Shown here piece by piece: positions 22,681 to 31,159 of a stretch of DNA of 39,092 bases. Numbering within the stretch: position 1 is the stretch's first letter; each line of letters opens with the position of its first letter. The stretch spans positions 1-39,092 of the forward strand of contig CAWVKD010000034.1 in NCBI GenBank assembly GCA_963929765.1, read 5' to 3'. This DNA is from RGIG529 sp963929765. Its GTDB lineage: Bacteria > Bacillota > Clostridia > Oscillospirales > Oscillospiraceae. The notes beneath the pieces were generated by a model. The model saw only the letters and a list, made by a program, of their open reading frames with translations. It had not been told where the DNA came from and made no database searches. Both the position numbers and the translations under genes were made by a program.

Positions 22681-24177
22681 ATGAAACTTTCCGCGCTGCT
22701 GGCAGGAATAGAATTACTGGAGCAAAACCTGAAAGATAACCCTGAAATTGCTGGGCTCTGTTATTCTTCTAAAGAGGCTGGGCCACACATGCTGTTTGTT
22801 GCGATTCCAGGATACCATACGGACGGACATCGATTTATCAAAGAAGCGATGGAGCGGGGTGCGGTAGCTGTTTTGTGCGAACGGGCACCGCAAGACGACA
22901 CGATTCCATATCTTCAAGTGGAGAATGTGCGTGCTGTATTAGCAAAAGTATCAGCCCGTTTTTATGGCAACCCTGCAAAGCGTTTGACCATTCTTGGTGT
23001 GACCGGCACCAACGGGAAGACGACTACTACATATTTGCTAAAAGCGATGCTGGAACGTGTTTTAGGGACACAGGTAGGGCTGATTGGAACCAATCAGAAT
23101 TTGATTGGCGATCAGGTATTGCCTGCCATTCGCACAACGCCGGAATCGTTGGATTTGCAGCGACTGTTGGCTCAGATGGTAGAAGCCGGTTGTACTCATG
23201 TGGTGATGGAAGTTTCCTCCCATGCCCTGGTCTTGCACCGAGTCGATGGGATCTTGTTTGAAAGGGCCATTTTTACCAATTTGACACAAGATCATCTAGA
23301 TTTTCATAAAACCATTGAAGCATACCGAGCAGCAAAAGGTATTTTGTTTTCTCGTTGCAAGCAAGCAGTTTATAATTTAGATGATGAAGCGGGACGATAT
23401 TATTTATCTCAAAACATATGCCCTGCTATCACCTATTCGGAAAACAAGGATGAAGCAGATGTGGTAGCCAAAAATATCAGACTTTTTCCTGACCGGGTAG
23501 CATTTGAAGCTGTTACTATGGACGATATCCAACGAATTGAACTGCCCATTCCTGGGGGATTCACCATCTACAATGCCTTGGGAGTCATTGCCTGTGGACT
23601 ATCTATGGGGTTGGCTCTTTCCGACATTGGAAAAGCGCTGAAACATGCGGGGGGCGTGAAAGGGCGCATTGAAGTAGTTCCCACGGGAACAGATTTTACG
23701 GTGCTGATCGATTATGCTCATACACCCAATGCTTTAGAGAATATTTTGATGACTGTGCGAGCATTTACCAAAGGACGCGTCTTGCTGTTGTTTGGATGTG
23801 GCGGAGACCGAGATCGGAGCAAGAGACCCATTATGGGTGCCATTGGGGCAGAACTTTCTGACTTTGTCATGGTAACGTCCGACAACCCTAGAACGGAGCC
23901 GCCGGAATCAATTATCCAAGATATTTTAGAGGGAATGCAAGATACCCAAACGCCTTACGAGGTGGAACCGGATCGGCGGCGCGCCATTGCTGCTATTTTG
24001 GATCGGGCGCAGCCGGGAGACACGGTTGTATTGGCTGGAAAGGGACACGAGACATATCAGCTGATCGGACATGAAACTAGGCCCTTGGATGAGAGGCAGG
24101 AAGTGGCAGCCTGGGTAGCTGCAAAACAAAACAATGTTCTGAAATCAAAGAGAGTAGCAGCCGGGGGTGCATCATAA
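22681..24177 (+). CDS. murE: UDP-N-acetylmuramoyl-tripeptide synthetase (MurE, meso-DAP type)
   Basis: ATP-dependent Mur ligase of 499 aa that adds the third residue to UDP-MurNAc-L-Ala-D-Glu. The three domains are clear: an N-terminal UDP-binding part, the central ATPase with GVTGTNGKTTTTYLLKAM, and the C-terminal part. The substrate motif is DNPRTEPPE; in known MurE enzymes DNPR selects meso-diaminopimelate rather than lysine. AGGAGG at 22668-22673 fixes ATG 22681; an earlier in-frame ATG at 22642 adds only unrelated residues. Confidence 0.94.
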   Translation: MKLSALLAGIELLEQNLKDNPEIAGLCYSSKEAGPHMLFVAIPGYHTDGHRFIKEAMERGAVAVLCERAPQDDTIPYLQVENVRAVLAKVSARFYGNPAKRLTILGVTGTNGKTTTTYLLKAMLERVLGTQVGLIGTNQNLIGDQVLPAIRTTPESLDLQRLLAQMVEAGCTHVVMEVSSHALVLHRVDGILFERAIFTNLTQDHLDFHKTIEAYRAAKGILFSRCKQAVYNLDDEAGRYYLSQNICPAITYSENKDEADVVAKNIRLFPDRVAFEAVTMDDIQRIELPIPGGFTIYNALGVIACGLSMGLALSDIGKALKHAGGVKGRIEVVPTGTDFTVLIDYAHTPNALENILMTVRAFTKGRVLLLFGCGGDRDRSKRPIMGAIGAELSDFVMVTSDNPRTEPPESIIQDILEGMQDTQTPYEVEPDRRRAIAAILDRAQPGDTVVLAGKGHETYQLIGHETRPLDERQEVAAWVAAKQNNVLKSKRVAAGGAS

Positions 24178-24200
24178 GTCCGCACGCTTACAAAGGCTGA

Positions 24201-24227
24201 CCTGCCCCAGAACCTTTCTGGGGCAGG
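24201..24227 (+). other. intercistronic hairpin between murE and mraY
   Basis: CCTGCCCCAGA (24201-24211) and its perfect complement (24217-24227) form an 11-bp GC-rich stem with a 5-base loop. It is followed by AAAGGGGAAGG, the mraY ribosome binding site, not by T residues. It may affect mRNA stability or translation of mraY rather than termination. Confidence 0.6.
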
Positions 24228-24248
24228 AAAGGGGAAGGATTGGAAAAT

Positions 24249-25235
24249 ATGGAGATTGGGATTGCATTTGGAATTGCATTTGTAGTAACAGCACTTTTCG
24301 GAAAAGTTTGGATTCCTTTTTTGCACCGGCTCAAAGCAGGGCAGAGCATCAAAGAAGATGGACCGACTTGGCATATGGCAAAACAGGGAACGCCCACCAT
24401 GGGTGGCATTATGTTCATTGTTGGTATTTTTGTCGCCATTGTTATTATAGGCTGGAAGCAGATGATGGCAGGCGAGTGGGGGCATTTACTTATTTTTGCT
24501 TTTGCTGCAGTGTATGGAGCTATTGGCTTTATCGATGATTATGTCAAGATCAAAAAGTCTCAGAATACAGGGCTTACAGCACCGCAAAAATTTTTATTAC
24601 AGCTTGCAGCTGCCATTGCCTTTGTGGTTATTCTCCGACAATTTGGATACTTGACGCCAAATGTATACATCCCATTTTTTAATGTATTTTTGAAACTCAA
24701 TTGGGTGGTATATATGATTTTTGCCGCCTTTGTGATTGTGGCTACGGTAAATGCAGTTAACCTTACTGACGGAGTAGATGGTCTTGCCACAGGTGTAACC
24801 ATTCCTGTAAGTGTATTTTTTGCCGTTGTGGCAACACTTTGGAACAATCCAAGCCAAGGGATTTTTTCAGCGGCTCTCACAGGCGGACTCTGTGCCTTTT
24901 TGCTGTACAACTTCCATCCGGCGAAAGTGTTTATGGGCGACACGGGCTCTTTGTTTTTGGGCGGTGCCGTTTGTGGACTGGCGTTTGCACTGGATATTCC
25001 GTTGATTATCATTGTGGTTGGCATTGTTTATTTGGTAGAAACCTTATCTGACATTATCCAAGTGGCCTATTTCAAAGCCACTCATGGCAAACGAATTTTT
25101 CGTATGGCTCCTTTGCACCATCATTTTGAAATGGGCGGCTGGAGCGAAGAAAAGCTGTTTTTCGTCTTCTCTGGAGTCACATTGCTCTTTTGTGCCTTGG
25201 CATTTTTAGGTGTGATGGGTCGATATGTGCTTTGA
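24249..25235 (+). CDS. mraY: phospho-N-acetylmuramoyl-pentapeptide-transferase
   Basis: Polytopic membrane enzyme of 328 aa that transfers phospho-MurNAc-pentapeptide to undecaprenyl phosphate to form lipid I. It has about ten membrane segments. Conserved loops are HMAKQGTPTMGG, FIDDYVKI (Asp pair), NLTDGVDGLATG, FMGDTGSLFLGG and APLHHHFEMGGWSE. The start is either ATG 24249 (GGAAGG about 10 bases upstream) or TTG 24240 (3 residues longer); the ATG is preferred. murF and murD, often its neighbours, are missing on both sides. Confidence 0.94.
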   Translation: MEIGIAFGIAFVVTALFGKVWIPFLHRLKAGQSIKEDGPTWHMAKQGTPTMGGIMFIVGIFVAIVIIGWKQMMAGEWGHLLIFAFAAVYGAIGFIDDYVKIKKSQNTGLTAPQKFLLQLAAAIAFVVILRQFGYLTPNVYIPFFNVFLKLNWVVYMIFAAFVIVATVNAVNLTDGVDGLATGVTIPVSVFFAVVATLWNNPSQGIFSAALTGGLCAFLLYNFHPAKVFMGDTGSLFLGGAVCGLAFALDIPLIIIVVGIVYLVETLSDIIQVAYFKATHGKRIFRMAPLHHHFEMGGWSEEKLFFVFSGVTLLFCALAFLGVMGRYVL

Positions 25236-25278
25236 TTAGAAAAAAAGCGGCGAAATTTCAATGATTTTGGAGGCAAAC

Positions 25279-26433
25279 ATGGAACGGAAACGAAAACGGC
25301 GGCAGCTCACACAAGAAGAAAAACTGGCAAGGGGGCCAATTGATCTGCCGTTTTTACTGCTTGCCATGCTTCTTTTGGGTTTTGGCCTTGTGATGCTCCT
25401 ATCTGCCAGTTCTGCTTCCGCGTATTATGAATCAGGCAATGCAATGGAATATTTCACCAAACAGGCCATTTTTGCTGTCGGAGGAGTTGCGGCAATGTTT
25501 GCCGTTTCGAAAATTGACTATCAGTCGTTTCGTGGCCTTTCTGTGATCATTTTGGGCATTGCTATTTTCCTTCTTGTTGTTGTGTTGATTCCTATTCCAG
25601 GTTTTAGTGTTAAGGTCAACGGTGCCCGCCGATGGTTGAATTTGGGTATCACCAATTTCCAACCGTCAGAATTGGCTAAACTGGGTGTTATTTTGTATTT
25701 TTCAGCTCGCATTTCTAAGATGAAAGATAAGATTACAGAATTGCGGAGCCTTGCGCCTTTCATATTCATCTTATTGATCATTTCTATTTTGCTGTATTTT
25801 GAGCCTCATATGTCAGGTACGATCCTGATCTTGGCAGTAGGCGTTGTGTTGCTGTTTGTGGGCGGCATCAAACTCAAATGGGTGGTAGCAGGAACTGGGA
25901 TAATGGCCGCTGGTCTTTGGTTTATTATCACCAATACCCAGTATATGACCAGCCGAATCCAGCTCTGGCAAAATCCATGGAGTGATCCCCGGGGAGACGG
26001 CTATCAAATCATTCAATCACTTTATGCCATTGGATCGGGAGGATTTCTAGGCCTAGGTTTTGGAAAAAGCCGTCAGAAGTTCCTCTACCTTCCGGAAGAA
26101 CACAATGACTTTATCTTTGCTGTGGTGTGTGAAGAGTTGGGGTTCATTGGCGGTGCCATTGTTTTGATCCTCTTTGCTTTGCTTGTTTTGCGGGGATACT
26201 GGCTAGCTATCCACGCCAGAGATCGGTTTGGATCTCTTTTAATTGTAGGCGTGACCACGCTGTTGGCGGTACAAGTTTTTTTGAACATAGGCGTTGTAAC
26301 CAACTTTTTTCCGGTTACGGGAATCTCTTTGCCGTTTTTCAGCTATGGCGGGACGGCCCTGTTTTTACAACTATTTGAGATTGGCATTGTATTATCTGTT
26401 TCCAGGCAAATCCCGGCACCGCGTTCTGGTTGA
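25279..26433 (+). CDS. ftsW: lipid II polymerase FtsW (SEDS family)
   Basis: SEDS glycosyltransferase of 384 aa with about ten membrane segments, polymerising lipid II at the septum with the partner class B PBP encoded upstream. Typical SEDS segments are FQPSELAKLG, LYFEPHMSGTIL and LPEEHNDFIFAVVCEELGF, with the C-terminal FFSYGGTALF. A basic N-terminus (RKRKRR) precedes the first membrane segment. GGAGG at 25269-25273 fixes ATG 25279; ATG 25261 lies upstream of that site. Cluster position favours FtsW (or SpoVE) over RodA. Confidence 0.92.
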   Translation: MERKRKRRQLTQEEKLARGPIDLPFLLLAMLLLGFGLVMLLSASSASAYYESGNAMEYFTKQAIFAVGGVAAMFAVSKIDYQSFRGLSVIILGIAIFLLVVVLIPIPGFSVKVNGARRWLNLGITNFQPSELAKLGVILYFSARISKMKDKITELRSLAPFIFILLIISILLYFEPHMSGTILILAVGVVLLFVGGIKLKWVVAGTGIMAAGLWFIITNTQYMTSRIQLWQNPWSDPRGDGYQIIQSLYAIGSGGFLGLGFGKSRQKFLYLPEEHNDFIFAVVCEELGFIGGAIVLILFALLVLRGYWLAIHARDRFGSLLIVGVTTLLAVQVFLNIGVVTNFFPVTGISLPFFSYGGTALFLQLFEIGIVLSVSRQIPAPRSG

Positions 26434-26469
26434 TCATTCTCTGCCAGATCAAAGAAAGGGGTGGGTGAT

Positions 26470-27597
26470 TTGTTAAAGGTTTTGTTTACCTGTGGTGGCA
26501 CTGCGGGCCATATCAACCCGGCCATTGCTGCTGCACGTCTTTTAAAAGAACGGCGTCCCGAGACCGAGATTTTATTTGTGGGCGCAGAGCGAGGCATGGA
26601 AAATGAACTGGTGCCCAGAGAAGGTTATCCGCTAAAAACAGTTGAGGTTATGCGCTTCCAGCGTTCACTTTCCTGGTTTTCCATCCGATATAATATGAAA
26701 ACATTATATCATCTGCCAAAATCGAAACGGCAGGCGAAACAAATCTTGCGTGCTTTTCAGCCGGATTTGGTGGTAGGTACAGGGGGCTATGCCAGTTACC
26801 CTGTAGTACGAGAGGCAGCCAGGCAAGGCATTCCCACTGCGATCCACGATTCGAATGCAGTACCGGGCTTGACAACCAAAATGTTGGCTAAAGTAGCTGA
26901 CCGTATTATGGTAGGTTTTGAAGACAGCCGGGAGCATTATAAACATCCAGAGCGAGTAGTGGTAACCGGTACACCAGTACGAGGAGACTTTTTTGACCGG
27001 ACCCGTGCCGAGGCAAGAAACGAATTGGGATTTACAGATGACAGACCGCTGGTTCTTTCCTATTTCGGTAGCTTAGGAGCTCGGGAGATGAATCGCCAGA
27101 TGGCAGAATTTATTCGATTGGAATGCGAATCAGAGCCTTTTTACCATATCCATGCAGCAGGCAATGCAGGTTTTCAGTGGATGCCAGATCTGGTCCGCTC
27201 TATGGGTATCCATCTGGAGCAGCACCCGTCTGTTCAATTGAAGGAATACATCTACAATATGGCGGTGATTATGGCAGCTGCGGATTTGATTATCTGCCGT
27301 GCCGGCGCTTCTACTATCAGTGAAGTGACAGCACTGTCCAAACCATCGATTTTGATTCCGTCGCCCAATGTGGCTGGCAACCATCAGGAAAAAAATGCCC
27401 GAGTACTAGAGCAAAGGGGCGCTGCCATTTTGATCCCGGAAACCGAATGTAGTGGAGCACGACTATTTGAGACAGCCCGCGCCCTTCTTTCTGACTCCAA
27501 GCGGATAGAGGCGATGAAAATGGCATCTGGTGCTATGTCGATACCAGATGCAGCAGAGCGTATGGTTCAGGTGATGATGGATCTTCTAAAGCATTAA
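26470..27597 (+). CDS. murG: UDP-N-acetylglucosamine transferase MurG
   Basis: Peripheral membrane glycosyltransferase of 375 aa that converts lipid I to lipid II. The N-terminus is the family's KVLFTCGGTAGHINPAIA loop. VGTGGYASYPV, IHDSNAVPGLTTK and the C-terminal nucleotide-binding RAGASTISEVTAL are also present. TTG 26470 is preferred because it directly precedes KVLFTCGGTAGH and AAAGGGG lies about 8 bases before it; an in-frame GTG at 26461 overlaps that site. Confidence 0.94.
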   Translation: MLKVLFTCGGTAGHINPAIAAARLLKERRPETEILFVGAERGMENELVPREGYPLKTVEVMRFQRSLSWFSIRYNMKTLYHLPKSKRQAKQILRAFQPDLVVGTGGYASYPVVREAARQGIPTAIHDSNAVPGLTTKMLAKVADRIMVGFEDSREHYKHPERVVVTGTPVRGDFFDRTRAEARNELGFTDDRPLVLSYFGSLGAREMNRQMAEFIRLECESEPFYHIHAAGNAGFQWMPDLVRSMGIHLEQHPSVQLKEYIYNMAVIMAAADLIICRAGASTISEVTALSKPSILIPSPNVAGNHQEKNARVLEQRGAAILIPETECSGARLFETARALLSDSKRIEAMKMASGAMSIPDAAERMVQVMMDLLKH

Positions 27598-27626
27598 AAG
27601 GGATATCATCCCCGTTTTTGCACATT

Positions 27627-27711
27627 CCCCCGATGATTACCATACTATGGTTTGAGCCGGAATTGAGCCGGCACCAATGCCAATGCAGATTGGTAGAACA
27701 AACATCGGGGG
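27627..27711 (+). promoter_or_regulatory. candidate cloverleaf-like cis-regulatory RNA in the murA leader
   Basis: A 9-bp closing stem, CCCCCGATG (27627-27635) with CATCGGGGG (27703-27711), encloses three perfect hairpins. They are ACCAT/ATGGT (27639-27651), GCCGG/CCGGC with a 7-base loop (27656-27672) and ACCAAT/ATTGGT (27673-27694). The 3' strand of the closing stem is the GGGGG of the murA ribosome binding site (GGGGGAGAG), so the folded form should block translation. It resembles a four-way junction but has no GTTCRA T-loop or other tRNA features. Confidence 0.5.
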
Positions 27712-27719
27712 AGAGAATC

Positions 27720-28979
27720 ATGAAAGAAATTCTAATCTGCGGTGGAAACCGGCTGTCTGGTACTGTACAGGTACATGGAGCCAAAAACAGCGTACTTCCC
27801 ATTTTAGCAGCCAGCATTCTCAGCGGGCAAGAAAGTGTTTTACATAATTGCCCAGATTTAAAAGACGTAACAGCGTCCATTCAAATATTAGAATATTTAG
27901 GCTGCAAGGTAAAACGGGAAGGGGATACCGTCACTGTAGATTCCAGCACACTTGTTCGCTCGGATGTTCCAGACCACCTAATGCGGGAAATGCGATCCTC
28001 TGTCATTTTTTTGGGCGCTATTTTGGCTCGTACAGGACAGGCGCATATGAGTTTCCCGGGAGGCTGTGAACTAGGTAGTAGGCCCATTGACCTTCATCTT
28101 TCTGCTCTGCGTGCTTTGGGTGCCACCATTGATGAAAAGGGCGGCAACTTAATCTGCCACGCAGGGAAGCTTCAAGGTTGTGAAATCAATTTAGCAATTC
28201 CTAGCGTAGGTGCTACAGAAAATACGATGCTGGCTGCCTGCTGTGCAGAAGGAACCACTGTTATTACCAATGCAGCAAGGGAACCAGAAATTGTAGATTT
28301 GCAAACTTTTTTACAAGCCATGGGCGCCCATGTGTATGGTGCGGGAAGCTCTACGGTGATTATTGAAGGTGGGTATCCACTGGGCTCTTGTAGCCATCAT
28401 ATTATGGCAGATCGCATTGTAGCAGCTACGTACCTAGCCGCTGTAGCAGCAGCAGGTGGCAATGTTGAATTGCAAGGTATGGACTATCGCCAACTTTCTA
28501 CGGTAACGGCTACCTTAAGTCAGGCAGGCTGTGATATCAGCAGTGAAGCAAACCGGATCTATATCCGTTGTGACGGGATTTTGGAAGGTGTCCGTCCCAT
28601 ACGAACAGCTCCTTATCCAGGGTTTCCAACCGATGCCCAGGCACCTTTAATGGCAGCCCTCGCCAAAAGCCGAGGTACTACGGTATTTGTAGAAACGATT
28701 TTTGAAAGCCGCTACCGTCATGTAGCAGAACTGATGCGAATGGGCGCCGACATCCGTGTAGAAGGCCGTGTTGCAGTGGTCTGTGGGGTAGAAAAGTTGA
28801 GAGGAGCTGCAGTACGAGCCACTGATTTACGAGGTGGAGCCGCATTGGTTGTTGCCGGTTTGGGTGCAGAAGGAGAAACACGTATTACAGGACTGGAACA
28901 TATCGACCGAGGATATCAGAATTTGGAACAAACTTTACGCAGTCTGGGTGCAGACATCAAACGAATCGATGTATCTTGA
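27720..28979 (+). CDS. murA: UDP-N-acetylglucosamine 1-carboxyvinyltransferase
   Basis: Cytosolic enzyme of 420 aa that adds enolpyruvate from PEP to UDP-GlcNAc, first committed step of peptidoglycan synthesis and the fosfomycin target. The N-terminus LSGTVQVHGAKNSVLPILAA carries the conserved Lys-Asn. The loop FPGGCELGSRPIDLH holds the Cys that fosfomycin alkylates. The end has GGAALVVAGL and HIDRGYQNL. ATG 27720 follows GGGGGAGAG; an upstream in-frame start at 27618 would translate the leader structure. Having murA inside the dcw cluster between murG and ftsQ is known in some Firmicutes. Confidence 0.94.
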   Translation: MKEILICGGNRLSGTVQVHGAKNSVLPILAASILSGQESVLHNCPDLKDVTASIQILEYLGCKVKREGDTVTVDSSTLVRSDVPDHLMREMRSSVIFLGAILARTGQAHMSFPGGCELGSRPIDLHLSALRALGATIDEKGGNLICHAGKLQGCEINLAIPSVGATENTMLAACCAEGTTVITNAAREPEIVDLQTFLQAMGAHVYGAGSSTVIIEGGYPLGSCSHHIMADRIVAATYLAAVAAAGGNVELQGMDYRQLSTVTATLSQAGCDISSEANRIYIRCDGILEGVRPIRTAPYPGFPTDAQAPLMAALAKSRGTTVFVETIFESRYRHVAELMRMGADIRVEGRVAVVCGVEKLRGAAVRATDLRGGAALVVAGLGAEGETRITGLEHIDRGYQNLEQTLRSLGADIKRIDVS

Positions 28980-29024
28980 AATCACAGAATTACAGTATTG
29001 CGCATTTGGAAAGGAGGTGCGGCT

Positions 29025-29822
29025 GTGGCACAGCGAAAAGAGCAAACCAGAGAAAGCAGTCCCAAGAAAAGAAAACGGCGGAAACGGCGGAAAGGCAGAT
29101 TTGGATTTCTGTATAAATTTTTATGCATGATTTTGATTTGTGCCGCCATTGTGGCCGGCTGCATCGTCTTTTTCAAAGCCAATACGATCGAAGTAGAAGG
29201 GGCAGAACGATATTCTACAGAGGAAATCATAGAAGCATCTGGCGTAACAGTAGGAGATAACCTCTTTTTAATCAACAAGTTTTCTGTGATCAATCGTCTT
29301 TTACAAAGATTGCCTTATTTGGACGAAGTTGTGATCAGACGAAAATTACCGGAGACATTGGTGATTACGGTAACAGAATGTGTGCCTGTAGCAGCAATTC
29401 CTTGGGAAAATGAATACTGGATTATTGATCAAAATGGGAAATTGCTAGAGAAGAAAGGAGATGCTGAAAGCTACCCGATATTGACGGGACTTTCCATCCT
29501 TTCTCCTGTACAGGGCAGTATTATTACATTGGAAAAAGATGATCCGAGGAATGAATATTATAAGGAGTTATTTTCGGCTTTAGGAGAAAATAATCTTAGG
29601 TCCCATTTAAAAGAGATTGATTTATCCAATGAAACAGTGACAGAGCTTCAGTATGAAGACCGTTTTGTGATCCGTCTGGATGCTAATTGTGATTATACTT
29701 ATAAAATAGCTTTTTTAGTCAAAGTACTGGAATCACTACAAAGCAATGAGACAGGCACCATTGATTTTACCGGAGAATATCCCCGATATATTCCTAACGC
29801 AGGGGAAAATTTCCAAGAATAA
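29025..29822 (+). CDS. ftsQ: cell division protein FtsQ/DivIB
   Basis: Bitopic division protein of 266 aa. A very basic cytoplasmic tail (KKRKRRKRRKGR) precedes one membrane segment (about 29-50). The POTRA domain follows (from FFKANTIEVEGAERYSTEE), and then the beta domain with LPETLVITVTECVPVAAI and YWIIDQNGKLL. It scaffolds FtsL/FtsB and the septal synthase on the outer face. GTG 29025 has AAGGAGGT 6 bases upstream; the longer in-frame start at 28998 lies before that site. Confidence 0.9.
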   Translation: MAQRKEQTRESSPKKRKRRKRRKGRFGFLYKFLCMILICAAIVAGCIVFFKANTIEVEGAERYSTEEIIEASGVTVGDNLFLINKFSVINRLLQRLPYLDEVVIRRKLPETLVITVTECVPVAAIPWENEYWIIDQNGKLLEKKGDAESYPILTGLSILSPVQGSIITLEKDDPRNEYYKELFSALGENNLRSHLKEIDLSNETVTELQYEDRFVIRLDANCDYTYKIAFLVKVLESLQSNETGTIDFTGEYPRYIPNAGENFQE

Positions 29823-29876
29823 AGGCGAAATAAAGGGAGATAGCACAAAAGTTTGCAGAAAAAATGCAGGGAAGTA

Positions 29877-29905
29877 TTGACCTTGCGGGGAATTAAGAAT
29901 AAAAT
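29877..29905 (+). promoter_or_regulatory. promoter of ftsZ
   Basis: TTGACC (29877-29882), a 17-bp spacer and TAAAAT (29900-29905), about 100 bp upstream of the ftsZ ATG. It would allow ftsZ to be expressed apart from the rest of the cluster. Confidence 0.65.
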
Positions 29906-30002
29906 AAACGTGAGTCTATATTTACTGGCTTTCTGGTAAAGAAAAATTTATTTGAAATGTAATATTCTTTTTTCAATATGCTGAACATGGGAGGAAAGTT
30001 GA

Positions 30003-31073
30003 ATGGCGTTTGGAGTAGAAACTGGGCCCGACAATGTCGTAACCATTAAAGTGTTAGGAATTGGCGGTGGCGGCAGCAACGTTGTTAACCGTATGGTAGA
30101 ATCCGGCACCAAAGGGGTCGATTTTATTGCTGTCAATACGGACAAGCAGGCACTGGCTGTATCCAGTGCAACGTATAAGATTCAAGTAGGAGAAAAGTTA
30201 ACACATGGTCAAGGCGCAGGTTCTGATCCGGAAGTAGGACGGAAATCTGCAGAAGAGAACCGTGGACAAATTGCCAAAGCACTGGAACAGACTGATATGG
30301 TCTTCATTACAGCAGGTATGGGTGGCGGCACTGGCACAGGTGGTGCACCCATTGTTGCAGATGTGGCAAAAGAACTTGGTATTTTAACAGTAGGCGTTGT
30401 GACCAAGCCTTTTGGATTTGAAGGCCGTCGCCGCATGGAACAGGCAGAAAAGGGAATCGAAGAACTGCGTTCTCGTGTAGACTCTTTGGTGATTATCCCC
30501 AATGAACGGCTCAAACTGGCAGTGGATCAAAAGATCACATTTGCCAATGCTTTTGAGATTGCAGATGATGTTCTGCGTCAAGCTGTACAGAGCATCTCCG
30601 ATTTGATCAAAAATACTGGATTTATCAACCTGGACTTTGCAGACGTATCAGCTATTATGAAAGATGCGGGACTTGCCCATATGGGTGTAGGCCGTGGAGC
30701 AGGGAAGAATAAAGCAGAAGAAGCTGCGAAAATGGCGATTTCCAGCCCGCTTTTGGAGACTTCCATCAATGGTGCCAAGGGTGTTCTAGTCAACGTGACA
30801 GGCAGCAAAGATATTGGGTTGGAAGAAGTAGAAACGGCAGCCAACTTGGTACAGCAGGCAGCACACAAAGATGCACTGATTATTTTTGGTGCGGCCTTTG
30901 ACGATGAACTGGAAGATGAAATTCGAGTCACTGTTATCGCCACTGGCTTTGATAAAGAAGACGATGAAGATGCACCATTTACTTCTGCAGCCAATAAATT
31001 AGGAGATGGAAGAAGTGATCGGGACGATACCAGTTCCATCGATGAAATCTTTAAAATTTTTAACAAATCTTAA
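30003..31073 (+). CDS. ftsZ: cell division protein FtsZ
   Basis: Tubulin-like GTPase of 356 aa that forms the Z-ring. The T4 loop GGGGSNVVNRMVE, signature GMGGGTGTGGAP and T7 region ITFANAFEIADD are present. After the globular domain (about residue 315) there is only a short acidic linker, and the protein ends SSIDEIFKIFNKS. The usual C-terminal peptide of the DIPxFLR type with a basic tail, bound by FtsA, SepF or ZapA-like partners elsewhere, is not seen. No ftsA lies next to it. GGGAGGAAAGTTG precedes the ATG. Confidence 0.96.
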   Translation: MAFGVETGPDNVVTIKVLGIGGGGSNVVNRMVESGTKGVDFIAVNTDKQALAVSSATYKIQVGEKLTHGQGAGSDPEVGRKSAEENRGQIAKALEQTDMVFITAGMGGGTGTGGAPIVADVAKELGILTVGVVTKPFGFEGRRRMEQAEKGIEELRSRVDSLVIIPNERLKLAVDQKITFANAFEIADDVLRQAVQSISDLIKNTGFINLDFADVSAIMKDAGLAHMGVGRGAGKNKAEEAAKMAISSPLLETSINGAKGVLVNVTGSKDIGLEEVETAANLVQQAAHKDALIIFGAAFDDELEDEIRVTVIATGFDKEDDEDAPFTSAANKLGDGRSDRDDTSSIDEIFKIFNKS

Positions 31074-31099
31074 CCGATAAACGAAGCGGGTACATGTCC

Positions 31100-31123
31100 G
31101 GGGGCGCGTCAGTACGCGTCCCC
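31100..31123 (+). terminator. hairpin after ftsZ, probable end of the dcw transcript
   Basis: GGGGGCGCGT (31100-31109) pairs with ACGCGTCCCC (31114-31123), with one G-T pair and loop CAGT. The following GTGATGTTGTTT is only partly T-rich, so termination may be incomplete and read into corA. Confidence 0.55.
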
Positions 31124-31159
31124 GTGATGTTGTTTAAGGGAAAAGGGGTGTGATCAAAG

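Noticed and set aside
27627..27711. tRNA gene upstream of murA
   Set aside because: The cloverleaf-like fold lacks a GTTCRA T-loop, a D-loop GG, a U before the anticodon and a CCA or discriminator arrangement, and the closing stem is 9 bp.
31074..31159. Mg2+ (M-box) riboswitch upstream of corA
   Set aside because: The gap is only 86 bp and is mostly taken by the terminator-like hairpin.
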